From contig CALQEU020000014.1 in the NCBI GenBank assembly GCA_943329665.2, positions 1 through 64,000 of the forward strand: DNA of 64,000 bases. The letters run 5' to 3'. This document shows positions 35,119 to 44,714 of the stretch, in pieces. This DNA is from JAJTFW01 sp903922455. GTDB lineage: Bacteria > Bacteroidota > Bacteroidia > AKYH767-A > OLB10. The first letter of the stretch is position 1. The number at the start of each line of letters is the position of its first letter. The position numbers were made by a program, and so were the translations under genes. The notes below the pieces were generated by a model, which made no database searches, had not been told where the DNA came from, and worked only from the letters and a program-made list of their open reading frames with translations.

Positions 35119-37254
35119 ATGCGATTTCTACCCCTACTCCTGCTCTGTTTAATCACACAATCAGCACTTTCGCAGCAAACGAAGGTAAGTTTCCGATTGA
35201 TGGAATTAATGTCACAATCGGATAATTCGAATAAAACAATATCCGTTTTGATCAAAGGTGATTTTTCTAAAATCGGTCCTGAAATTGAAAAAGTGGGCGG
35301 CCACGTAAAATTTCATTCAGGAAATATTTGTAGTGCTTCCATTAAAGTGGCAGCACTGCGCACATTGAAAGAAACAAAATCCATTGAAAGAATGGAAGAA
35401 GGTCGAATTCAAGTGCAAACATTGAACGACAAAATGCTTATCAATAATCGCATTGATTTAATTCATCAAGGTGTTTCACCCTTAATTCAAGGTTATGATG
35501 GAAGTGATGTGGTGGTTGGAATTATTGATACCGGAATCGATTTCACCCATCCTGATTTCAAAGACAGCTTAGGACAATCCAGAATACTTTGGGTTTGGGA
35601 TCATTTACTTACCAATGCAGGCAATACCCCACAACCCTATAATTACGGACAAGAATTTTCGAAGGGAGATATTGATGCTGGAAATGCAAATTCACATCTT
35701 GATCAAACTGCACATGGTACTCATGTTGCGGGAATTGCTGTTGCGAATGGCGACACGATGATCGCTTTTAAAGGAGCAGCTCCCAAGGCTGATATCATAG
35801 CAGTGTCACTTGACTTTAATCAATCAGACGATACTTGGTTAAGCAGTATTGCAGATGCAGTGAATTATATTTTCAACAAAGCTGACTCTTTAAATAAACC
35901 TTGTGTCATTAATATTAGTGCTGGTACGTATCTCGGATCGCATGATGGAAAAGATTTACAAGCGAATGCCATTGATAATTTGATTCAAGCAAAGGATGGA
36001 AGAATGGTAGTTGCAGCAGCTGGAAATGCAGGAAATTATCCGTTACATATTCAACATCAGTTGAACAACGACAGCAGTTTTACATGGTTTAAAAAAACAT
36101 CTGCAAATCCAATTTTTATTGAATTTTGGGCTGACACTGCAGACTTAAACAACGTACAATTCACACTCGGTGCTGATCAATCTACACCCTACTTTGAAGA
36201 TCGCGGACAAAAGCCATGGAAGAATATTTCTAATTTTTTGGGAATATTAGGAGTTGATACGTTGCGGAGTTATACTGGAAATCAAATTGCCATTTTCCAA
36301 ACTTACGGTCAACTTATTGGCAGTAGATACAGCATGACGTATGTAATTATTCCAGATTCTACTACCTACTTTTTTAGATTAATGAGTAAGGGAATTGGGA
36401 AGTTTGACAGTTGGAGTTTTGAATTAGTATCAAACGGACTTCCAAATGCTATTTCTTATCCTGCCATAGTAAATTATCAAATTGCTGACTTCAATCAAAA
36501 TATTTGCAGCTCATTTCAATGCAGTGATATTGTACTTTGTGTTGGACAATATGTGAGCAGAAACAACTATATTGATGTCAATGGAAATCTACAAACACTT
36601 GCCATTACCGAAGGTGCATTAGGAGCTAGTTCTAGTCGAGGACCAACACGAGATGGACGTACAAAGCCAGACATCACTTCTACAGGTGAAGTAACTATGG
36701 CGGCATTAAAACTTTCAAGTGCAGCGTGGTTTTTAGCGAATCAACCTTTCAAATTAGCACAAGGAGGAATGCACATTCGTGATGGAGGAACATCATCCGC
36801 TGCACCTGCAGTAGCTGGGGCTATTGCTTTATATTTACAAAAAAATCCAACTGCTACTTGGGTAGATATTCGCAATCGTGTACTACTTTGTTCCAAGACC
36901 GATAATTTCACGGGAACTAATTTACCTAACAACAATTGGGGACATGGGAAATTGGATGCATTCAATATTATGATTGGATGCAATGCGCTACCTGTTACAG
37001 AGACAGCAAACAATCATTTCTTGATTTATCCAAATCCGTCAAATGATTACTTCACCATTCAATTTGGGGAAAATTTAAATGCGAAGACAGTTGAACTCTA
37101 CAACACACTCGGACAAATCGTTTACAGTAAGAATGTAACAATCAGCGACACATCAATACTTATTCAATTAGAAAAGATCCAAAAGGGGATTTATGTGGTA
37201 ATTGTCCGATTTGAAAATCAAGAACCTTCGGCTGAAACAATTGTAGTCGAATAA
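35119..37254 (+). CDS. S8 subtilisin-like serine protease with T9SS sorting domain
   Basis: 711 residues. Signal peptide (LPLLLLCLITQSALSQ), an N-terminal inhibitor/propeptide-like region (about 20-105), then the S8 catalytic domain with Asp137 (VVVGIIDTGIDFTHPDF), His199 (DQTAHGTHVAGIA) and Ser559 (DGGTSSAAPAVAGA). A beta insert lies between His and Ser. The last 80 residues (FLIYPNPSNDYFTIQF ... KTVELYNTLGQIVYS ... KGIYVVIVRF) are a type A T9SS C-terminal sorting domain, so the protease is exported through the outer membrane and probably attached to the surface. Divergent from ettA. Confidence 0.95.
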   Translation: MRFLPLLLLCLITQSALSQQTKVSFRLMELMSQSDNSNKTISVLIKGDFSKIGPEIEKVGGHVKFHSGNICSASIKVAALRTLKETKSIERMEEGRIQVQTLNDKMLINNRIDLIHQGVSPLIQGYDGSDVVVGIIDTGIDFTHPDFKDSLGQSRILWVWDHLLTNAGNTPQPYNYGQEFSKGDIDAGNANSHLDQTAHGTHVAGIAVANGDTMIAFKGAAPKADIIAVSLDFNQSDDTWLSSIADAVNYIFNKADSLNKPCVINISAGTYLGSHDGKDLQANAIDNLIQAKDGRMVVAAAGNAGNYPLHIQHQLNNDSSFTWFKKTSANPIFIEFWADTADLNNVQFTLGADQSTPYFEDRGQKPWKNISNFLGILGVDTLRSYTGNQIAIFQTYGQLIGSRYSMTYVIIPDSTTYFFRLMSKGIGKFDSWSFELVSNGLPNAISYPAIVNYQIADFNQNICSSFQCSDIVLCVGQYVSRNNYIDVNGNLQTLAITEGALGASSSRGPTRDGRTKPDITSTGEVTMAALKLSSAAWFLANQPFKLAQGGMHIRDGGTSSAAPAVAGAIALYLQKNPTATWVDIRNRVLLCSKTDNFTGTNLPNNNWGHGKLDAFNIMIGCNALPVTETANNHFLIYPNPSNDYFTIQFGENLNAKTVELYNTLGQIVYSKNVTISDTSILIQLEKIQKGIYVVIVRFENQEPSAETIVVE

Positions 37255-37300
37255 TGAAAATTGGTGGCTAATAACCGACATAAGTATTAAAGCGAATGAT

Positions 37301-37308
37301 TACTTTTG
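37301..37308 (+). promoter_or_regulatory. TAnnTTTG element 4 nt before the prenyltransferase GTG
   Basis: TACTTTTG, an exact match, separated by only four nucleotides from GTG 37313; the expected transcription start falls on or next to the start codon. Confidence 0.6.
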
Positions 37309-37312
37309 CCGT

Positions 37313-38194
37313 GTGCTCCAAAAAGTAAAACACTACCTCTCGCTTGTAAAATTTTCGCATACCATCTTCGCATTGCCTTTTGCGGTGATTGGATTCATCT
37401 TGGCACTAGTTCAATATCAACTTGAATTAGAATGGACACTTGCTTTAAAAATTTTACTCTGTATGGTTTTCGCGCGTTCATCTGCAATGGCTTTTAATCG
37501 ATGGACGGATAGAGAAATTGATGCACAAAATGCAAGAACAAAAATCAGAGAAATTCCAGCTGGAATTATAAAAGCAAATGATGCATTAATTTTTACAATC
37601 ATCAATAGCATTGCATTTGTAATTACAACTTGGTATATTAATCCATTGTGCTTTTATCTTTCCTTTTTGGCGCTTGCGATTGTATTGGGATATTCACTTA
37701 CCAAACGATTTACGGCACTTTGTCATTTTGTTTTAGGGTTGGGTTTGTCTCTTGCGCCCTTAGGAGCTTGGATTGCTGTGAGTGGTAAATTTGACTTCTT
37801 ACCCCTATTATTTTCATTTGCAGTGCTCACATGGGTTAGTGGATTTGATATTATTTATGCTTTGCAAGATGAACAATTCGACAAAGAACATAACCTACAT
37901 TCCATTCCACAATATTTCGGAGGAAAAAAAGCACTTTCATTATCAAGAACACTACACATATCCTCATCACTTTTTATCTTATCTGCTGGTGTAAATGGAG
38001 GATTTGGCACCATCTATTTCGTTGGATGGGCTTTCTTTTCATTTCTACTGATGTATCAACATCGTTTAGTGAAACACGACGACTTAAGTAAAGTCAACTT
38101 AGCTTTTTTCACTACGAATGGTATGGCCAGCTTAGTATTTTCCATCTTCGTTGTTTCGGATGTAATTTTAAACTCTTCCTATTCACTATTTTAA
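37313..38194 (+). CDS. UbiA-family prenyltransferase (4-hydroxybenzoate polyprenyltransferase-like, possibly MqnP)
   Basis: 293 residues with about eight membrane helices. The two Asp-rich prenyl-diphosphate/Mg2+ sites are AFNRWTDREIDAQN near 60-75 and DIIYALQDEQFDKEHN near 180-195; the second is FDIIYALQDEQFD, as in the ubiA_other subgroup. Members attach a polyprenyl chain to an aromatic ring; in Bacteroidota, which make menaquinone, this subgroup is often assigned to the futalosine-route enzyme MqnP, but the substrate cannot be decided here. The start is GTG at 37313 immediately after a promoter element, predicting a leaderless mRNA. No other quinone genes are adjacent. Confidence 0.87.
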   Translation: MLQKVKHYLSLVKFSHTIFALPFAVIGFILALVQYQLELEWTLALKILLCMVFARSSAMAFNRWTDREIDAQNARTKIREIPAGIIKANDALIFTIINSIAFVITTWYINPLCFYLSFLALAIVLGYSLTKRFTALCHFVLGLGLSLAPLGAWIAVSGKFDFLPLLFSFAVLTWVSGFDIIYALQDEQFDKEHNLHSIPQYFGGKKALSLSRTLHISSSLFILSAGVNGGFGTIYFVGWAFFSFLLMYQHRLVKHDDLSKVNLAFFTTNGMASLVFSIFVVSDVILNSSYSLF

Positions 38195-38389
38195 CTTTAG
38201 CTAGTTCATATTCTAGCTATCAAATACACAAAATTTAATGTCTTCTAAGGAATTTAGGAGTGGATGGCCTTTATTGAAAATTATTGCCTCTTGCTCAGTC
38301 ATATCTCACAAGCATTTTAAAGAATTGATTACCAATTGACAAATTGAACAATTCAAGCTATAAAATTCGCATTTTAAGCTCGCTTTTCG

Positions 38390-38397
38390 TAATTTTG
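38390..38397 (+). promoter_or_regulatory. TAnnTTTG promoter element of the E1 fusion gene
   Basis: TAATTTTG, exact match, 50 nt before the ATG at 38448. The rest of the 253-bp gap upstream holds only a short palindrome around 38199-38220 (TAGCTAG / CTAGCTA). Confidence 0.55.
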
Positions 38398-38447
38398 CAA
38401 TCATCTTTTCATTAATTTCTTTAAACTGTTAACCGAAAAGAATCAAT

Positions 38448-40862
38448 ATGCAGAATAAAACTTCAACTAAAGATTTATCATTTGATGATTTCAAAAAACT
38501 CATATTAAGCGATTATCAAATAGTTTGTGAAAGCAGACAAGCAAGTTTAATTGGCAGAAAAGAAGTGCTTACTGGAAAAGCAAAATTCGGAATATTTGGA
38601 GACGGAAAAGAACTAGCACAAATCGCTATGGCTAAAGTTTTCAAAAATGGAGACTTTCGTTCAGGATATTATCGCGATCAAACTTTTATGTTTGCTGCGA
38701 ATATTCTCAGTATGGAAGAATTTTTCGCTCAGCTCTATGCACATCCAGATGTAGCTGCTGATCCCTCTTCTGCAGGGAGATGTATGAATGGACACTACTC
38801 TACTCGATTGCTTAATGAGGATGGGTCGTGGAAAAACTTAATGAATCACAAAAATTCATCTGCCGATATTTCACCAACCGCTGGGCAAATGCCACGTTTA
38901 CTAGGCTTAGCACTTGCATCAAAACTTTACAAATCAAGTCCGGATTTATCATCCAAAATGACGGGGTTTACACTTTCAGGAAATGAAGTTGCCTTTGGAA
39001 CCATTGGTGATGCATCAACCTCAGAAGGCCTTTTTTTTGAAACCATTAATGCTGCAGGAGTTTTGCAAGTACCGATGGCTATTAGTGTTTGGGATGATGG
39101 ATACGGAATTTCTGTACCTGCAAAATTTCAAACTACGAAGCAAAGTATTTCTGAAGTCCTCAAAGGTTTTGAGCGTACAGATGACAAAGAAGGATATGTA
39201 ATATTAACTGCTAAAGCCTGGGATTACACGGACCTGATTGACACCTACGAAAAAGGGATTGCAATTTGCAGAGAACAACACATTCCAGTTTTATTTCATA
39301 TTAAAGAAGTAACACAACCTCAGGGTCACTCTACCAGCGGTTCACATGAACGTTACAAAAGCAAGGAAAGATTAGCATGGGAAGATGAGTTTGATTGCAT
39401 TAAAAAATTTCGTGAGTGGTTATTGAAAAGTGCCATTACTTCAGAAGAAGAATTAAATACAATTGAAGTAGCTGCAAAAAAAGCAGCCAATGATGCTCGC
39501 AAAAAAGCTTGGGCTAATCTATCAACAGGAATAAAAGAAGAGTTAGATGATGCTGCCTTACATTTACAAAAACTAGCGACCTCAAGTCCTAATAAAGTAT
39601 TTATTGAAGTTGCTTTAAATAAACTCCAACAAATATCTGAACCCAAAAGAAAAGATATTGAATTGACAATAAAAAAAGTTTTACGCTATGTAAAAGCTGA
39701 AGATTCTGAGGAAAGAAATCGACTTTTAATTTGGCTTAAGAGCTACAAAAATCTGAACGCTGAACGTTATGATTCGCATCTGTACAGTCAAAGCAAATGG
39801 AGTATTCATCAAGTCACTCCTATTCCTGTTGCTTACGAAACCAATGCTCCTCTAGTTGATGGAAGAGAAGTTTTACAAGCCAATTGGGATGTACAATTAA
39901 GTAAAAAACAAGAGGTCGTAATTTTTGGAGAGGATGTTGGGAATATTGGAGGCGTAAATCAAACGTATGCAGGTCTTCAAGCAAAGTATGGAGAGAACCG
40001 AATATTTGATACAGGCATTCGTGAAGCGACTATCATCGGCCAAGGAATTGGACTAGCTTTGAGAGGTTTTCGACCCATCGCTGAAATTCAATACTTAGAT
40101 TATTTAGCGTATGCTATTCAAGTGTTGACAGACGATCTTGCTTGTTTACATTACCGCACCAAGGGAGGGCAAAAAGCGCCTATGATCATTGCAACGAGAG
40201 GACATCGCTTAGAAGGTGTGTGGCATTCTGGTTCACCCATGCAATTTATTTTAGGCTCCATGCGAGGAATTCATGTTGCGGTTCCAAGAAACATGACCCA
40301 GGCAGCAGGGTTTTACAATACGCTTCTCGAAAGTGATGAACCTGCACTCGTGATTGAACCACTCAATGGGTATAGAAACAAAGAAAAAATGCCTTCTAAC
40401 CTAGGAGAATTTCGTATACCATTGGGGAAAGTAGATACATTACAAGAGGGAAAAGATGTAACGCTTGTTACTTATGGATCGTGTGTTCGAATTGCCCAAG
40501 ATGCTATTATTTCATTAATAGAAGCTGGCATTAGTGTTGAGTTAATCGACATTCAAACTTTACTACCTTTTGATTTAGATCATCAAATTGTAGCATCCTT
40601 GAAAAAAACAAATAAAATAGTTTTTCTAGATGAAGATGTTAGTGGTGGTGCGACAGCATACATGATGCAACAAATTTTAGAAGTACAAGGCGGCTATCAT
40701 TTCTTAGATCAAAAGCCAATTACCATCTCTGCAAAAGACCATCGACCTGCATATGGTTCCGATGGAGATTATTATTCAAAACCGAATGCAGAAGATGTCT
40801 TTGATGTGATTTATGCAATGATGCATCGGTATGCACCACAACAATTTCCTGCAATTTATTAA
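38448..40862 (+). CDS. 2-oxoacid dehydrogenase E1 component, alpha and beta subunits fused
   Basis: 804 residues joining what are usually two genes. Residues about 15-340 are E1 alpha: TPP/Mg2+ region GDASTSEGLFFETINAAG and VWDDGYGISVP (Asp where many have Asn), with the phosphorylation-loop region TSGSHERYKSKE. A helical linker of about 130 residues follows. Residues about 470-804 are E1 beta: VDGREVLQANWD, VVIFGEDVGNIGGVN, the TPP-site Glu in that segment, EIQYLDYLAYAIQ, and the C-terminal transketolase fold VTLVTYGSCVRIA. It decarboxylates a branched-chain 2-oxoacid or pyruvate for an E2/E3 complex; substrate not resolved. The fusion is frequent in Bacteroidota. murQ follows 14 bp downstream. 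Confidence 0.92.
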   Translation: MQNKTSTKDLSFDDFKKLILSDYQIVCESRQASLIGRKEVLTGKAKFGIFGDGKELAQIAMAKVFKNGDFRSGYYRDQTFMFAANILSMEEFFAQLYAHPDVAADPSSAGRCMNGHYSTRLLNEDGSWKNLMNHKNSSADISPTAGQMPRLLGLALASKLYKSSPDLSSKMTGFTLSGNEVAFGTIGDASTSEGLFFETINAAGVLQVPMAISVWDDGYGISVPAKFQTTKQSISEVLKGFERTDDKEGYVILTAKAWDYTDLIDTYEKGIAICREQHIPVLFHIKEVTQPQGHSTSGSHERYKSKERLAWEDEFDCIKKFREWLLKSAITSEEELNTIEVAAKKAANDARKKAWANLSTGIKEELDDAALHLQKLATSSPNKVFIEVALNKLQQISEPKRKDIELTIKKVLRYVKAEDSEERNRLLIWLKSYKNLNAERYDSHLYSQSKWSIHQVTPIPVAYETNAPLVDGREVLQANWDVQLSKKQEVVIFGEDVGNIGGVNQTYAGLQAKYGENRIFDTGIREATIIGQGIGLALRGFRPIAEIQYLDYLAYAIQVLTDDLACLHYRTKGGQKAPMIIATRGHRLEGVWHSGSPMQFILGSMRGIHVAVPRNMTQAAGFYNTLLESDEPALVIEPLNGYRNKEKMPSNLGEFRIPLGKVDTLQEGKDVTLVTYGSCVRIAQDAIISLIEAGISVELIDIQTLLPFDLDHQIVASLKKTNKIVFLDEDVSGGATAYMMQQILEVQGGYHFLDQKPITISAKDHRPAYGSDGDYYSKPNAEDVFDVIYAMMHRYAPQQFPAIY

Positions 40863-40876
40863 TTGATTTCTTCTGA

Positions 40877-41686
40877 ATGAATTTCAAACGTATCACAGAA
40901 TCTGAATCAAACTACCATCATTTAGAAAAAATGATGGTAGAAGAAATTCTGACAAACATTAATAGAGAAGATAAGCGAGTTGCCATTGCGGTTGAAGAAA
41001 AAATTAACTCCATTGAAAAATTAGTTGAAGACATTTTACCTCGAATTCAAAAAGGCGGAAGAATATTTTACTTAGGAGCGGGAACAAGTGGACGGCTAGG
41101 CATCGTGGATGCATCAGAATGTCCTCCTACTTTCGGTGTACCTCATGGTTTATTTATTGGAATTATTGCAGGTGGAGATTCCGCGATTCGCAAAGCAGTA
41201 GAGTTTGCTGAAGACAATCCAGAACAAGGTTGGGAAGACTTAAATGAACACCACCTCACTGAAAATGATACCGTGATCGGTATTGCCGCCTCAGGTACTA
41301 CACCCTATGTCATTAATGCTTTAAAAGAATGCAATAAAAAAAAGATTTTAACCGCATGCATTACCTGCAATGAGGGAAGTCCACTCGCTGAAGCGTCAAA
41401 ACATCCTATTGAAATCGTTTGCGGACCTGAGTTTCTAACCGGAAGCACCCGAATGAAAGCAGGCACGGCACAAAAACTTGTTTTAAATATGATTTCAACC
41501 GCTTTAATGATAAAGTTCGGGAGAGTTAAAGGAAATCGAATGATTGATATGCAATTAAGCAACAACAAACTAATTGATCGCGGTGTAAAAATGGTTATGG
41601 AAGCCACTGGACTCAGCGAAAATGAATCTTTACAACTTTTAAAAACACATGGTAGCGTTCGCGAAGCCATTGATCATAAACCGTAA
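40877..41686 (+). CDS. murQ: N-acetylmuramic acid 6-phosphate etherase
   Basis: 269 residues, a little short of the 300 of E. coli MurQ but normal for Bacteroidota. Cleaves the lactyl ether of MurNAc-6-phosphate to GlcNAc-6-phosphate and D-lactate during peptidoglycan recycling. SIS-fold marks are RIFYLGAGTSGRLGIVDASECPPTF (key parts GAGTSGRLG and DASE), the catalytic Glu region, VIGIAASGTTPYV and GPEFLTGSTRMKAGTAQKL. The last helices (LIDRGVKMVMEATGLSENESL) match the family's C-terminal small domain. It follows the E1 fusion closely and may be cotranscribed. Confidence 0.95.
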   Translation: MNFKRITESESNYHHLEKMMVEEILTNINREDKRVAIAVEEKINSIEKLVEDILPRIQKGGRIFYLGAGTSGRLGIVDASECPPTFGVPHGLFIGIIAGGDSAIRKAVEFAEDNPEQGWEDLNEHHLTENDTVIGIAASGTTPYVINALKECNKKKILTACITCNEGSPLAEASKHPIEIVCGPEFLTGSTRMKAGTAQKLVLNMISTALMIKFGRVKGNRMIDMQLSNNKLIDRGVKMVMEATGLSENESLQLLKTHGSVREAIDHKP

Positions 41687-41727
41687 TAAATTTCTATCGT
41701 TTTCATTTATTCTGAGCAAATCGTAAT

Positions 41728-41735
41728 TACATTTG
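41728..41735 (+). promoter_or_regulatory. TAnnTTTG element before the 188-residue conserved gene
   Basis: TACATTTG, exact match, 13 nt before the ATG at 41749. Confidence 0.55.
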
Positions 41736-41748
41736 TAATTATCCGATT

Positions 41749-42315
41749 ATGCAAGACATCGAACCTTACTATTCATGGTCACATCTCTACACTGCTGCAG
41801 AAGATGAGCTTTCACCATTTTATGGCAGGGTGTATAGTGAATTCGAATATTCCAATACCATTTATAATTATTATATCCATCCTCAATGGGATGATTTTGG
41901 TTCATCCACCCTTTATGTAAAAGTATTATTTGTTGATTATGAAGTTGGGTATGCCATTATTGAAATGATTGGCGAATGGAATGATGCAATCAACAATGAT
42001 ATCATGACCATAAAACGAGATCTTATCGATCTCATGATACAACATGGGATTGATAAATATATTTTAATTGGAGAAAATGTTTTAAACTTCCATGCCTCGG
42101 ATGACTGCTATTATCAAGAATGGTTTGATGACACTGAAGAAGGATGGATTGTAGCCCTAAATTTTAGAGACTATATTAAAGATGAATTTAATAAAAATAG
42201 CATTGATTACTACTTAGTATTTGGAGGGGAATTGGATGAAATGTTATGGAGAATACATTCACCTAACGAACTCTACGAAAGAATTGTCGAAATAATTAAT
42301 CACCGCTTAACGTAA
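41749..42315 (+). CDS. Conserved Bacteroidota protein of unknown function
   Basis: 188 residues, acidic, rich in Tyr, Trp and Asp, no signal peptide or membrane helix. Segments such as PFYGRVYSEFEYS, YIHPQWDDFGSSTLY, GEWNDAINNDIM and LIGENVLNFHASDDCYYQEW look strongly constrained; I recall near-identical proteins across Bacteroidota but no assigned function. The clustered Asp/Glu/His and the single HASDDCYY motif could form a metal or ligand site, which is a guess. It has its own promoter and a short spacing to the RlpA-like gene. Confidence 0.75.
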   Translation: MQDIEPYYSWSHLYTAAEDELSPFYGRVYSEFEYSNTIYNYYIHPQWDDFGSSTLYVKVLFVDYEVGYAIIEMIGEWNDAINNDIMTIKRDLIDLMIQHGIDKYILIGENVLNFHASDDCYYQEWFDDTEEGWIVALNFRDYIKDEFNKNSIDYYLVFGGELDEMLWRIHSPNELYERIVEIINHRLT

Positions 42316-42339
42316 ATTATTTAGTTCAATAGCAATTAC

Positions 42340-42347
42340 TATATTTG
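42340..42347 (+). promoter_or_regulatory. TAnnTTTG element 9 nt before the RlpA-like start
   Basis: TATATTTG, exact match; the ATG at 42357 begins 10 nt after the final G, so the leader should be only a few nucleotides long. Confidence 0.6.
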
Positions 42348-42356
42348 TTACTACGG

Positions 42357-43046
42357 ATGAAAGGATTACTCCTAAACACGATTCAATTACTAGTTGTGCT
42401 ACTACTCTTAACAGGCGCAGGAGCTAAAAATCGATTAAAAAAACAAACCGGAAAAGCGTCTTATTACGGCAGGGAATTTGAAGGAAGAAAGACGGCTTCA
42501 GGCGAAATATTTCACAACGCTGACTTTACTGCAGCGCATCGCACGATTCCCTTTAACACCTTTGTTCGCGTCACTAATTTAAAGAACGATTTAATGATCA
42601 CTGTAAAAATTAATGATCGCGGCCCCTTTGTAAAATCACGTATCATTGACCTTTCAGAAGCAGGAGCCCGAAGAATTGGAAGTTATAACAAAGGATTAGC
42701 TTCTGTAAAAACAGAAACACTCACCTTACTTCAAAAGAATGAAGAAATCGACAGTATATTCTCATGCGAAGATGTGACAGATTGCCTAGGAAACCCTGCT
42801 GAACTAGTAGGATATTCCCTATCACTTTGGAGAAGTAAAGACATCATACATATGCTCTATATTGCCAACGAACTTTACTTACATGAAGATGTAGAAAAAG
42901 TATTAATTGTAGGACTAGGCTTAGGAGTTAAAAGAACCTATCATCTTACCTTGACTGGATATCATACAAGAAAAGAAGCCGCAGTTGCTTATGATTTTTT
43001 TGAGCGAAAAGGATTTATGGGTGTTCAACTCTTGAAATTTCGGTGA
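42357..43046 (+). CDS. RlpA-like septal ring lytic transglycosylase with SPOR-like C-terminus
   Basis: 229 residues from ATG 42357; a TTG 12 nt upstream overlaps the promoter and is rejected. A signal peptide (LLLNTIQLLVVLLLLTGAGA) is followed by a double-psi beta-barrel: GKASYYGREFEGRKTASGEIF, AAHRTIPFNTFVRVTN, INDRGPFVKSRIIDLSEAGAR. These are the RlpA hallmarks, including the catalytic Asp-Arg-Gly region. The C-terminal 70 residues (YHLTLTGYHTRKEAAVAYDFFERKGF) look like a SPOR peptidoglycan-binding domain. No lipobox cysteine is visible, unlike E. coli RlpA. Probably cleaves denuded glycan strands at the septum. It abuts the convergent NUDIX gene. Confidence 0.88.
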   Translation: MKGLLLNTIQLLVVLLLLTGAGAKNRLKKQTGKASYYGREFEGRKTASGEIFHNADFTAAHRTIPFNTFVRVTNLKNDLMITVKINDRGPFVKSRIIDLSEAGARRIGSYNKGLASVKTETLTLLQKNEEIDSIFSCEDVTDCLGNPAELVGYSLSLWRSKDIIHMLYIANELYLHEDVEKVLIVGLGLGVKRTYHLTLTGYHTRKEAAVAYDFFERKGFMGVQLLKFR

Positions 43047-43496
43047 TTACTTTCTTATCGACAACAAATATTCAAATGCATCCTGATCCGTTGTAAAAGT
43101 AAAATCACTTTTTGAAAGTGCATCTATTGAAATCCATTTAAAATTTTCAATTCCATTTTCAGTTGGAAGCAAACTATTTTCTCGATAAAGGGGCAGCATC
43201 TCCGCGATTGGACGTACTCGATAATACACACCAATCACTTGTGCTGATTTATTAAATACTGATGTAACAAATGTTGGAGTGATGAATACCTGATCTAATA
43301 TATTCAAATCAAATCCCAACTCTTCCTTCAACTCTCTCCGTAAACAATCGACTATACCTTCTCCATGCTCCAAACCTCCTCCCGGAAACTTTCGCATAAA
43401 TGTATCATAATGAAATTCCTCAGCAATTAAAATTTCATTATCATCATTTATAATAAATCCATATACTCGAATAACGAACGTTTTTTTTGAATCCAA
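43047..43496 (-). CDS. NUDIX hydrolase
   Basis: 149 residues. The Nudix box is complete: GGLEHGEGIVDCLRRELKEELGF fits G-x5-E-x7-REUxEExGU, with key residues REL and EELG. Hydrolyses a nucleoside diphosphate linked to another moiety; substrate not predictable. The start appears to be TTG at 43496, giving MDSKKTFVIRVYGFI with a first strand in the usual place; no ATG is available upstream in frame. Stop is adjacent to the RlpA-like stop. The 288-bp gap that follows has no recognisable gene. Confidence 0.85.
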   Translation of the reverse strand: MDSKKTFVIRVYGFIINDDNEILIAEEFHYDTFMRKFPGGGLEHGEGIVDCLRRELKEELGFDLNILDQVFITPTFVTSVFNKSAQVIGVYYRVRPIAEMLPLYRENSLLPTENGIENFKWISIDALSKSDFTFTTDQDAFEYLLSIRK

Positions 43497-43784
43497 GACC
43501 TGTTTTCTTACAAGCTGTAAAAATAAGAAACTGTCAGCAATATCAACGTTGGAGACTCTCCATTCTCATTTTCACCTTGAAATATGGAGAAAATAGCATC
43601 AAATCACCTCCAGACTTTCCAAATAATGAGGCCTAAAATGTCAAAACAATAAAAAAAATTCAAAACCTTACAAAAGGAATGGCGTCAAAAACTATTATTC
43701 AATGTACACGTAAAATGTAATACTTACTCCCTTATCATTCACACAAATAATTAGCAATAAGTATATTTACAATACTAGAAAACG

Positions 43785-44663
43785 ATGAAAAACGCACTCT
43801 TAATTCTTGCATTAGCCATCAGCTTAACAGGCTGTAAAAAAGATGATACTTCAGAACCTGCTCCTGCTGGAAACAGTGGATCTGGACTAGGCACTGTACC
43901 ATCTCAATTTACTCAAAAAGTTTTATTAGAGACCTATACGGGCGCAGGTCAACCTCAATCAACAGATGGATTTGTAAAAATGACAAATATTACCATTACG
44001 AATTCATTAAAAGCTATACCGGTAAACATACACTTTAGTGATGGAATGGAAATAGCACAGTACAGTTCTTTAACCAATGCTTATAGCAATGGCAATCCAA
44101 TGACTTTCCCTTCTGCTATGGTGAATAGAACTGCTTCATTAGGACAAGTTATACTTAATAGAACACAATGGCAATCGAATTTCGATGTTGCGAAAGCGAA
44201 GACAGCCAAATGCGGATTAGCCATCGAAAGTGCGATCTCCGGAAGCAATGCAACTATTATAGTCCACTGCGGATTCAATCAAATTCTCAATGGCAATTAT
44301 ACGGTAACAACTTATTTAACGGAAGATAATATTTCTGGTGCCGGATCAATGTACGATCAACGAAACTCGTACAATAGTTCAAGCGGACATCCTTACTTTG
44401 GTTATGGTGATCCCATCTTAAGCTTTAATCACAATCAAGTATTAAGAAAAGTATTGTCAGCTCCGCTTGGAGATCCCATCTCTGGAAGTAATCTCACGGC
44501 TAATGGCAAACAAATATTTACTTATACTACTTCCATTTCGGGTTTCAAAGCAAATGATTTATATGTAGTGAGTTTTATTAATAAGGTAGGAAGCGCTAGC
44601 ACGAATCATGGAATTATGAATGTGCAAAAAGTAAAAGTAGGAAATACACAGTCCTGGGATTAG
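43785..44663 (+). CDS. Omp28-like lipoprotein, copy 1, without the CxxC
   Basis: 292 residues. Lipoprotein signal peptide with lipobox SLTGC (Cys17), a Ser/Gly-rich linker, then an Omp28-related domain from about residue 44. The start of the domain, VLLETYTGAGQPQSTDGF, aligns with the thioredoxin-like entry of Omp28 proteins, where an E-x-Y/F-T-G is normally followed by CxxCP; here both cysteines are gone. Later marks shared with copy 2: TFPSAMVNR / TLPCASIDR, AKCGLAIES / AICGLAMRS, TYLTEDNI / SYLIEDVV, VLRKVLSAPLGD / VVRKVLSADMGD. Probably surface-exposed and not a redox enzyme. Function unknown. Confidence 0.8.
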   Translation: MKNALLILALAISLTGCKKDDTSEPAPAGNSGSGLGTVPSQFTQKVLLETYTGAGQPQSTDGFVKMTNITITNSLKAIPVNIHFSDGMEIAQYSSLTNAYSNGNPMTFPSAMVNRTASLGQVILNRTQWQSNFDVAKAKTAKCGLAIESAISGSNATIIVHCGFNQILNGNYTVTTYLTEDNISGAGSMYDQRNSYNSSSGHPYFGYGDPILSFNHNQVLRKVLSAPLGDPISGSNLTANGKQIFTYTTSISGFKANDLYVVSFINKVGSASTNHGIMNVQKVKVGNTQSWD

Positions 44664-44682
44664 AATAAATTTACAAAACTAT

Positions 44683-44714
44683 TTAAGGCTTCCAACTCTG
44701 GAAGCCTTTTTTAT
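44683..44714 (+). terminator. Terminator after Omp28-like copy 1
   Basis: Perfect 10-bp stem AAGGCTTCCA / TGGAAGCCTT (44685-44694 and 44699-44708), loop ACTC, then T-run. Confidence 0.9.

Noticed and set aside
41305..41670. Open frame of 121 codons on the minus strand opposite murQ
   Set aside because: Lies wholly inside murQ, whose motifs cover the region; no independent signal.
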